Part shown: positions 17,901 to 24,447 of the stretch, piece by piece
How positions within the stretch are numbered: position 1 is the stretch's first letter
Layout: the number at the start of each line of letters is the position of its first letter
Assembly: GCA_964497585.1 (NCBI GenBank)
Contig: CAZCDS010000002.1
Location: 201,963-265,962, forward strand
DNA length: 64,000 bases
Source: CAZCDS01 sp964497585
Lineage (GTDB): Bacteria > Desulfobacterota > Desulfomonilia > Desulfomonilales > Desulfomonilaceae
Direction of reading: 5' to 3'
Notes under the pieces: model-generated
Told to the model about the DNA's origin: nothing
What the model saw: the letters and a program-made list of their open reading frames with translations, nothing else
The model's database searches: none
Made by a program: the position numbers and the translations under genes

Positions 17901-18138
17901 AGTCGGGACGCCTCTGAAACAGGCTATCGTAGAGTCCGGGGCCATCAGGCTCCGGCCCATAGTCCTGACCGCAGGAGCAGCGGTATTCGGTGCCTGGGTC
18001 ATTACCCTGGATCCGGTCTTTTCCGGATTGGCGTGGTCATTCATCTTCGGGATCTTCGCGTCCACCGCGTTTACGCTCCTCGTTGTACCGATGATTTATT
18101 ATCTCATGTACGTCAGGAAGGAGCAGGTCCGGGAATGA
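14902..18138 (+). CDS. RND-family efflux permease (AcrB-like)
   Basis: A 1078-residue inner-membrane transporter of the resistance-nodulation-division superfamily, a proton-driven trimeric pump. The layout is typical. TM1 (IFIILALLCGVTALLF) is followed by a large periplasmic porter domain with DPQIVVPMIDVIIDFPGAS and the E-x-L-E-R segment. TM2-6 follow, including LSLGLLVDDPIVDVENI, which carries the paired Asp of TM4 used for proton relay. A second periplasmic domain and TM8-12 complete it. The subfamily (drug, lipid or metal) cannot be told. The ATG at 14902 has AGAGGGG just upstream; the longer frame from 14854 is less likely. The adaptor gene lies 191 bases downstream, the reverse of the common adaptor-first order, and no outer-membrane TolC-type gene is nearby. 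Confidence 0.9.
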   Translation: MSLADKYNLGLTGRIVEASLTSKLPVIFIILALLCGVTALLFTPREEDPQIVVPMIDVIIDFPGASAKEVENLVTINLERRLWEIDGVEYVYSESQEGSAVVTARFYVGQDRVASLEKTQSKIMSYIDKVPPGVKGWIVKPREIDDVPIVTLTLYSADYSDYQLKRVAQEIVHRVQSIAEAGRAYIVGGRNRQIRALLNPDMMAARHVTALDISRALKSSDVNVRAGSMDVKNHNILVDAGPFIKSVQEVKDVVVGVYKGNTVHLSDVAQVIDGPEVVQSYTRLTFGPAAAKKGSDRGSALGRPGKSYPQVTVAVAKRRGSNAVAVADEILRRLDTLRNDVIPADMNVLVTRNYGKTANDKVNELIQHLGIAVISIVALLTLALGWREATITALAVPITLAVTLLANMLVGYSINRVTLFALILSLGLLVDDPIVDVENIHRHFRLRTHPPLDATILAVHEVMPPTIMATLAVIVSFLPLFFITGMMGPYMRPLAFNVPVAVTVSLIVAFVITPWITFRALRRTREKPGEPYDLRSGSVYKTYERLITPFLESRKKSYAFLGGIVLALVGCVCLLLFNAIPLKMLPFDNKNDFLIVLRTPEGTTLETTSACAADLAEYLTTVNEVTNVESYVGIPAPIDFNGLVRHYYLLKGDNQAQIRVNLVDKKDRVYQSHAVALRLRPDIVRIGHSYGAIVKIVEVPPGPPVLSTLVAEVYPPPEASYADLIKQAQKVKKMMQHTNLVVDADDSVEAPQTKLLFAVDREKAGLGGVTEADIAESAKILLGGESPATVHIDGERTPLEINIRLPRSMRSRLEDMGPIRLKSSSGSLVPFNELGQIERGVIDQTIYRKDLERVVFVTADMAGRSPVNAIFDLMAELKKNPLPHGYKVNLAGEGEWKITLDVFRDLGLGFLAALVLIYILLVQQTQSFGIPLVIMAAIPLTMIGIGPGFALLNVLAAQKVGNYPDPIFFTATAMIGMIALAGIVVRNSILLIDFIHVRTRVGTPLKQAIVESGAIRLRPIVLTAGAAVFGAWVITLDPVFSGLAWSFIFGIFASTAFTLLVVPMIYYLMYVRKEQVRE

Positions 18139-18329
18139 ACGCTACACCAGTCAGGACCCGGCGTGTAGTTGCAGAAGTCCTCACTACCGCGCGGTGACAG
18201 GTGCTTGACAACGCTTTCGTGCGGTAACAAAAATATAACGATGCAAGGAGCGAAGAACCGTAATGGGTAAGGGATCCGTGCTTTCTCCGGACATTCGGTC
18301 CGGCCGGCATTGATACCAGAGGAGCGTGC

Positions 18330-19382
18330 ATGGACAAGAAGAAGCTGGCCATGGCAGTAGGCTTTCTGGCAGGGCTGATCGTGCTGTTCGTGTGGATGCA
18401 GGGCGGATTCCGTTCGAAAATTGAAGGCGGCACCATCAGTCGCCCGAAAAGCCGGCTGTCGGGAATAAAAACGGTACCGGCCAAGATGGTACGCGAAATG
18501 GGGAACGTAACAGTCTCCGGTACCGTGCAGGCGCGCCGATCTGCGGATGTGTCGTCACGCATCTCCGGTTATGTCATGGCTCTGAAAGTTCACGAGGGCG
18601 ATCATGTGAACAAAGGAGAAGAACTGCTCCGGATCGATACCAAGGCCCTCAAAGAACAAGTGGACCGTGCACAAGGAGCACTTGAAAAGGCAATGGCAAA
18701 CCGTGCCAATGCGGAACGTAACTACCACAGGTATGAGGATCTGCTTCGAGAGAAGGCCGTTTCGGTGCAGGCGTTCGACGACATCCAGACGACCTACAAC
18801 GTGGCAAAGGCTGCTGCTGAACAGAGTCGGGCGTCTCTGGACCAAGCCCGAACTCAACTGCGGTACGGAATCGTTAGATCCCCGTTCGATGGAATTGTCT
18901 CCAAAAGGGTGGTGAACCTAGGAGACCTCGCCGAACCGGGCCGGACCCTGTTGACCGTGTACAAGCCGGACACCCTTGAACTGGTAGCCGCAGCGGCAGA
19001 GCAGTACGCACCGTATCTTCACGCGAAAACCCGGGTTACCGTGGACATCCCGTCACTCCACCTCAAGCGAAGCTCTTTCATCAGGGAAGTCGTGCCTCAA
19101 AGAAACCCAGAGGCCAGAACGGTCACGGTCAAAGCACCACTCCCGCATGCGAAAGGTCTGATGCCAGGGACCTACGGGACGCTCACGTTCGCCACTCGAC
19201 ACACTGAGGCGTTGGTTATCCCCGCCAAAGCGGTCGTGGTCACAGGACAATTGCACAGCATCAGGGTGCTCAAGCAGGGTGTTGTGGAGTCCCGTAACGT
19301 CAAGATCGGCCGTGATCTTGGAAACAATGAAGTGGAGGTCCTTTCGGGCCTCAATCCCGGTGAGAAGGTCGTGATCGAGTGA
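18330..19382 (+). CDS. RND efflux periplasmic adaptor (HlyD/AcrA-like)
   Basis: A 350-residue membrane fusion protein that links the RND pump to an outer-membrane channel. An N-terminal hydrophobic anchor (residues about 5-25) is followed by a lipoyl/biotinyl-like half motif (GYVMALKVHEGDHVNKGEEL). Then comes an alpha-helical hairpin of about 70 residues rich in Ala, Gln and Arg, and the second lipoyl half with the signature IVRSPFDGIVSKR. Beta-barrel and membrane-proximal domains close it, with PGTYGTLTF and VLSGLNPGEKVVI at the C-terminus. No lipobox is seen, so anchoring is by the N-terminal helix. GAGGAG lies 5 bases before the ATG. An extended -35-like TGCTTGACA occurs at 18202-18210, but no good -10 follows. 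It presumably works with the permease encoded just upstream. Confidence 0.9.
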   Translation: MDKKKLAMAVGFLAGLIVLFVWMQGGFRSKIEGGTISRPKSRLSGIKTVPAKMVREMGNVTVSGTVQARRSADVSSRISGYVMALKVHEGDHVNKGEELLRIDTKALKEQVDRAQGALEKAMANRANAERNYHRYEDLLREKAVSVQAFDDIQTTYNVAKAAAEQSRASLDQARTQLRYGIVRSPFDGIVSKRVVNLGDLAEPGRTLLTVYKPDTLELVAAAAEQYAPYLHAKTRVTVDIPSLHLKRSSFIREVVPQRNPEARTVTVKAPLPHAKGLMPGTYGTLTFATRHTEALVIPAKAVVVTGQLHSIRVLKQGVVESRNVKIGRDLGNNEVEVLSGLNPGEKVVIE

Positions 19383-19507
19383 GCCCGCGGCCCACTGCTC
19401 CAGCCCTCAGGTATCCTTTGCATTCAAGATTCATACATCGCGAGGTGCCGTTCCTGACACCACCGGAATAGGGAATCGGGCCTGCCTGAACTCCCTTGCA
19501 ATCTCGC
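19383..19507. other. Intergenic 3' of the adaptor gene
   Basis: No gene or terminator recognised; it leads into the tRNA-like remnant. Confidence 0.3.
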
Positions 19508-19570
19508 GGTGCTCGGAGCAAGAGTCGAACTCGCACAACCAAAGGGCGGTAGATCTCGAGTCCAAGGATA
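19508..19570 (-). pseudogene. 3' remnant of a class II tRNA
   Basis: Read leftward, the sequence contains an anticodon-arm-like segment (TTGGACTCGAGATCTACC, loop CTCGAGA), a variable-arm-like piece, and a T-arm with the loop TTCGACT and stem GCGAG/CTTGC. An acceptor-like TCCGAGC-A-CC follows. No matching 5' acceptor half or D-arm is present upstream, the anticodon stem is mismatched and CCA reads CCG. The anticodon would be CGA (Ser) while the discriminator A is Leu-like. It looks like a decayed tRNA, or an att-type tRNA 3' fragment left by an integrated element. Confidence 0.4.
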
Positions 19571-19818
19571 GACTTTCTTCAACGGCTTGCACCGATACAG
19601 GTCTTTGTTAGTCACTTTGAAGGACCGCCTGTATTTCCTCTCACATTTCCAACCGTCCGATTAGCAGCCGCTGACCCGGCGGTCTTTCTTTTCGGGGAAC
19701 TCCATAGTGTGAGTTTCCCGTCTTTCATCCCGATAAGCTCTGTTGGAGTGCTCGAACAGGCAGGCGATCTCCGGGGCGGAACCGCTGGTTGTCGTGTACC
19801 GCGCCAACGAGGGGCACT
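19571..19818. other. Intergenic 3' of dnaE
   Basis: No gene recognised. A weak GC hairpin with a T-rich tail on the plus strand at about 19670-19695 is possible but imperfect, and it would not terminate dnaE, which runs leftward. Confidence 0.3.
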
Positions 19819-22800
19819 CTACTCAAAGGAGACGGCTGGATATCCGAAGGTTTCGTTCACCTCCGATTGCAACTCCGAGGTAGCCCCGCAGGAAATTGAG
19901 GGGAGGCTCATGACCGTCTCGGTGCGGTTGGGCACAATGACGTGAAGTTTCACCGGCAGGCTTCCTTGGTGACGCTTGAGGATTCGCTTGAGGTCTTTGA
20001 TCCGAGCGGGGTCCGTTCCCGTAGTCATGATACGGATATGTATCCCGTTGCTGAAACGACCGGGTGCGTCTTCGAGCCGGCAGATCTCCTGGGCCAGTAT
20101 TTTCGGGTTGTCCTTCTCCCCGTTCCGGGTGCCGGATATCATTATGGGCTCACCGGGTTTGAGCAGATCACGGCTCTCGGCATAGAGGTCCGAAAAAACG
20201 GTCACTTCAGCCACTCCCTCCAGATCCTCCAGACCGACGAAGGCCATACGATCGCCCCTCTTGGTGTTGATCTCTTTGACCGACTTGACGAGCCCGGCCA
20301 GCCGCACCGCTGATGATTCCGCTATTCCGGCCAGACCCGACGACGACGCATTCGCGTATTTCTTGATGAGATCGGCATACCTGGTGAGCGGATGACCTGT
20401 GATGTAAAACCCGAGCATCTCACGCTCGAAGGAGAGCTTGGTCACGTCATCCCATTCCGCGAGATCGGGGACGGGTGCATCCGCGGTGTTTTCCCCACCC
20501 GGAAGACATTCGCCGCCAAAGAGGTTGAATTGACCGGAGGCCTTCTCTTTGTGGTAGGCGGACGCGGCCTCCAGGATTCCATCCAGTGATTCGGTCAGCG
20601 CGCGCCTCGAGTGCCCAGAGCCATCGAGCGCTCCGCATTTGACGAGACTCTCGAAGACCTTCTTGTTAACTTTTCTCAGGTCGACACGGCGCGCGAGGTC
20701 CTGGAGATCGCAGAACGAGCCCCCTTCGTCACGAGCCTCAAGGATTGCCTTGATAGCCCCTTCGCCGACGTTCTTCACTGCGCCAAGTCCGAAAACGATC
20801 TTCCCGTCCTTCACGTGAAAATCCTGGTACGAGACGTTGGCGTGAGGAGGGAGAACCTCTAATCCCATCTCGCGACAGGCCGTGATGTACCGCGTCACCT
20901 TGTCCGTATTGCCGGATTCGCAGGTCAATTGCGCGGCCATAAATTCGGCGGGATAGTGGGTCTTGAGGTACGCGGTCTGGTACGTCACCATGGCATAGGC
21001 CGCGGAATGAGATTTGTTGAAGCCGTATCCCGCGAATTTCTCCACGAGATCGAATATGTGAGCCGCCTTTTCAGGATCGATGTCGTTCTTCTCTGCGCCC
21101 TTTTCAAACCGGCTCTTCTGTTCGGCCATCTCTTCGGCCTTCTTCTTACCCATGGCACGGCGCAACAGGTCAGCTTCACCGAGCGTGTAGTCCGCCAGGG
21201 TCTTCGCGATGTTCATGACCTGTTCCTGGTACACGATCACACCGTAGGTCTCCTTGAGGATCGGTTCCAGTTCGGGCAGCGGATAGGTTATCTCGGTACG
21301 GCCGTGTTTCCTGCTGATGAAATCGTCTACCATGCCCGATTCGAGCGGGCCCGGTCGATAGAGCGCAAGGATGGCGATAAGATCCTCGAAGACCGTCGGC
21401 TTGAACTTGGTCAGGATCTCCCGCATGCCTGATGATTCAAGCTGGAATATGCCGAGGGTGTCGCCCCGGCTGAGCATCTCATAGGTCTTCTCATCGTCAA
21501 GGGGAATTTTCTTGATGTCGAGCCTCTGCCCGGTGGACGACTCTATGAGCCCCACGGCCTTGTCAATCACGGTCAGCGTCTTGAGCCCGAGAAAATCGAA
21601 CTTGACCAGACCGATCCTTTCGACCCAGATCATATCGAACTGAGTAAGTGTTTCGCCCCTGTTCCCCCGATAGAGCGGTAGATACTCTACAAGGGGCTTG
21701 TCAGCGAGCACGATGCCGGCCGCGTGGGTGGACGCGTGCCGCGTGAGCCCCTCCAGGGCCTTTGCCATGGTGATCAGCTCATCCACAGCCGGATTACGCT
21801 CCATCTCCTCGACGAGTCTCGGCTCCTTTTCGAGGGCCTTATCGAGGGTGATCTTCAGCTCGTCCGGGATGAGCTTGGCGATCCTGTCCGCTTCGGGGTA
21901 CGGGAATCCCATCACTCGGGCGACGTCCCGCACAACCGCCTTTGCCTGCATCCGTCCGAAGGTGATGATTTGGGCGACATTGTCCTTGCCGTACTTGTCG
22001 GAAACATACTCGATCACCTGATCACGGCCTTCCATGCAGAAGTCCACGTCGATGTCCGGCATGCTTTTCCGCTCGGGGTTGAGAAACCGTTCGAAGAGCA
22101 GCTTGTATCGGATAGGGTCGATGTCAGTAATGCCGAGACTGTACGCGGCCAGCGATCCCGCTGCCGAGCCGCGACCCGGCCCGACCGGTATCCCCGCCTC
22201 TTTCGCGTACGCGATGAAATCCGCGACAATGAGGAAGTAGCCGGCAAAGCCCTTTTCTTTTATCAGACTTATTTCCCGGCCAAGCCGCTCCTCGTATTCC
22301 GGCAATCGCTCCGGGTCCAGTTCCTCCTTTTCCAGTCGTCGTTGGAAGCCTTTCCTCGCGTCGGCTTCGAATCTCTCTTTCAGGGTTTCCCCGGTCCCAA
22401 GGTCAAATCGGGGCATGTGCACCCGCCCGAACTCAAGAAGCAGCGAGCAGCGTTCAGCTATCTCAAGAGTAGCCTTGATGGCTTCCGGGACTTCCCTGAA
22501 GTCGCGCGCCATCTCCTCGGGAGACTTGAAATAGAATTCCGCCGTCTCGAAACGAAGCCTGTCCGGATCGTCGAGCGTCTTGCCGGTCTGAATACAGAGG
22601 AGCGCCTCGTGTGCTCGGTAATCAGCCCTGTCCAGGTAATGGCAATCGTTGGTGGCCACCACGTTCAGATCGAGTTCCTTCGCCAGCTTGATCAGCTCGC
22701 GATTGACCTTTCGCTGATTCTCGAGCCCGTTCTCTTGAAGTTCAAGGTAATAGCGCTCGGGAGTGAAGAGATCGCGAAACCACGCGGCCTTCTTTTTGGC

Positions 22801-23271
22801 CCCTTTGCGGTCGCCGGCAAGAATGCGTGACGCTATCTCACCGGACATGCACCCGCTCAGGCAAATGAGCCCTTCGTTGAGTTCTTCGAGGAGTTCGGCA
22901 TCGATCCGAGGCTTGTAGTAGAAGCCCTCAAAGTTGGCCCGGGTCACGAGGCGGCACAAATTGCGATACCCTTTCTCGTTTTCCGAGAGGAGAATGAGAT
23001 GGTACGCGGTCACCTCCCCTACCCTCGCGGACTGAGTTCTGCGGGAACCGGGCGCGACGTACACCTCGCATCCCACGATCGGCTTGATCCCGTTGGACTG
23101 GACTTCACTGTAGAATTCCATTGCCCCGAAGAGATTACCGTGGTCCGTGATCGCGAGCGCGGGCATTTTGTACTGCTTTGCCCTGGCTATGACGTCCGGG
23201 ATACGGATGGCTCCATCGAGTAGTGAATACTGCGTGTGCAAATGGAGGTGAACGAAATCCGCCTGGGGCAT
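19819..23271 (-). CDS. dnaE: DNA polymerase III subunit alpha
   Basis: A 1150-residue DnaE, the replicative polymerase. The N-terminal PHP domain begins with HLHLHTQYSLLDGAIRI and continues through residues about 1-280. The polymerase core carries the catalytic triplet PDIDVDF (two Asp) and the segment GPGRGSAAGSL. KSHSAAYAMVTYQTAYLK marks the fingers/thumb region. A C-terminal OB fold follows (LAGLVKSVKEINTKRGDRMAFVGLEDL), then a tau-binding-like tail. Length and order are those of a standard DnaE1 without a proofreading exonuclease insertion. AAAGGA lies about 6 bases before the ATG. The C-terminal 25 residues past IVPNRTETV are not obviously conserved. Confidence 0.97.
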   Translation of the reverse strand: MPQADFVHLHLHTQYSLLDGAIRIPDVIARAKQYKMPALAITDHGNLFGAMEFYSEVQSNGIKPIVGCEVYVAPGSRRTQSARVGEVTAYHLILLSENEKGYRNLCRLVTRANFEGFYYKPRIDAELLEELNEGLICLSGCMSGEIASRILAGDRKGAKKKAAWFRDLFTPERYYLELQENGLENQRKVNRELIKLAKELDLNVVATNDCHYLDRADYRAHEALLCIQTGKTLDDPDRLRFETAEFYFKSPEEMARDFREVPEAIKATLEIAERCSLLLEFGRVHMPRFDLGTGETLKERFEADARKGFQRRLEKEELDPERLPEYEERLGREISLIKEKGFAGYFLIVADFIAYAKEAGIPVGPGRGSAAGSLAAYSLGITDIDPIRYKLLFERFLNPERKSMPDIDVDFCMEGRDQVIEYVSDKYGKDNVAQIITFGRMQAKAVVRDVARVMGFPYPEADRIAKLIPDELKITLDKALEKEPRLVEEMERNPAVDELITMAKALEGLTRHASTHAAGIVLADKPLVEYLPLYRGNRGETLTQFDMIWVERIGLVKFDFLGLKTLTVIDKAVGLIESSTGQRLDIKKIPLDDEKTYEMLSRGDTLGIFQLESSGMREILTKFKPTVFEDLIAILALYRPGPLESGMVDDFISRKHGRTEITYPLPELEPILKETYGVIVYQEQVMNIAKTLADYTLGEADLLRRAMGKKKAEEMAEQKSRFEKGAEKNDIDPEKAAHIFDLVEKFAGYGFNKSHSAAYAMVTYQTAYLKTHYPAEFMAAQLTCESGNTDKVTRYITACREMGLEVLPPHANVSYQDFHVKDGKIVFGLGAVKNVGEGAIKAILEARDEGGSFCDLQDLARRVDLRKVNKKVFESLVKCGALDGSGHSRRALTESLDGILEAASAYHKEKASGQFNLFGGECLPGGENTADAPVPDLAEWDDVTKLSFEREMLGFYITGHPLTRYADLIKKYANASSSGLAGIAESSAVRLAGLVKSVKEINTKRGDRMAFVGLEDLEGVAEVTVFSDLYAESRDLLKPGEPIMISGTRNGEKDNPKILAQEICRLEDAPGRFSNGIHIRIMTTGTDPARIKDLKRILKRHQGSLPVKLHVIVPNRTETVMSLPSISCGATSELQSEVNETFGYPAVSFE

Positions 23272-23416
23272 GGCTGATCCTTTATTACTTTGATATTACT
23301 ATTCTTTTTCTGCTCTTCGGAACAACCATATCATGGTCGACCGGCCCGTGCAACCGAGATCGACCGAGGGGTTTCCCCGAAGCCAAACAGGTGAGTCCTC
23401 CCCGAATTTTGTCGGA

Positions 23417-24402
23417 GGCTCTTTGGTGCAAAGGCTTGCGGTTCATCGCGCAATCGCGTATCTCACCTTTTTGGTTTTCATCCGATCAGCTCGTACCTTC
23501 TCTGATGCAGCGCATAGGTCTTGAGGATGAAGAAGGCCTTGTCTCGTAAGCCCTATGCCTGTCTTTGCAGGGTGTTGATCTTGTTGTTGGTTCCCCCCAG
23601 AGGTCTCGTGGAGATGGGATAGTCGTAGTAGGCGACTATGCCCTTTCCCTGGGTCTGGAGGGCCTTGGCGAAATCCCTGAGCATTCGGATCCCCGAGGCT
23701 TCAGCCATGAAATCAAGTCGGCCAGGTGGGCTTCGGCTGTGGTTTTGTCAGGCAGATCCCACAAGAGCTACAGGTCCTCCTCCATGTAATAGGCCGTAGC
23801 GAACGGTTTTCAGGCTCAGCGCCTCTTCGAGTCGTTTCCGTTGTTTGCCCGAGGGGTCAAGATTCTCGGGATTGTTCACGAAGAGCCGGGGAGTTCTTTT
23901 GAGCACTTTCTTTCCAAAGAAATCCGTGGCCTTCCGGGAGAGACCTCGTCTGGGCTGGCTGAGTTTTTCGTTGAAGAGCTTGATCAGGTGAAAGTGGTTG
24001 AAAACGATTGGAGAGTCGGGGAAATGAGCGTTTACTGCACAGATGTAGGCGGCTGACAGTCCATGGCCACGGCATCGATCTTCCTCCCGGAGCCCTTGCA
24101 TCTTTGCCGGAACTCGGGGCAGAGCCTGGAACCCGCGAAAAAAAGTCCCTTTCTTTGCGACATCCCAGCCTGCGCACTGAGGACATTCACGAGCCATGAG
24201 ATCTTGACCGATCCTGAAAAACCCTGGCCGTTTCTCGAAGCGCACCCGCTCGTGACGATATCCCCTCCCCTCAATTCCGAAACAGTGGCAGAGCATCCTC
24301 CTGGCCATGACTCTCTCGCCTTTTCAGATTTGTCAATACCCAAAAAGCGCAGGCATGTCCTCCTTTCTCTGTCAACCGAGATTCGCGATTTCGCGAAGAG
24401 CC
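23417..24402 (-). mobile_element. Degenerate ISL3-family insertion sequence
   Basis: Imperfect inverted ends are visible. One reads GGCTCTTCGCGAAATCGCGA from 24402 leftward. The other begins GGCTCTTTG at 23417 and continues, after an apparent insertion, to CGCAATCGCGTATCTC. Between them lies a broken transposase. The size, just under 1 kb, is shorter than a complete ISL3 element, so internal sequence has been lost. Confidence 0.6.
23481..24330 (-). pseudogene. Frameshifted ISL3-family transposase
   Basis: Read leftward, fragments in several frames match an ISL3-type DDE transposase. They include a Cys-pair segment like CPQCAGWDVAKKG near the N-terminus, then SAAYICAVNAHFPDSPIVFN and HFHLIKLFNEKLSQPRRGL. 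Next is KVLKRTPRLFVNNPENLD, and finally a decayed C-terminus corresponding to the GLRDKAFF-type ending. The catalytic acids are scattered over different frames, so it cannot encode an active enzyme. It sits between dnaE and the receptor-channel gene, both leftward, and therefore separates their transcription units. Confidence 0.7.
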
Positions 24403-24447
24403 CCCAAAAAGGTTCTCTCCCGTAAACCGCAACACTCTTCCATCAGC

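Noticed and set aside
21724..22830. 368-codon plus-strand frame inside dnaE
   Set aside because: It lies opposite conserved polymerase motifs and shows no protein family features.
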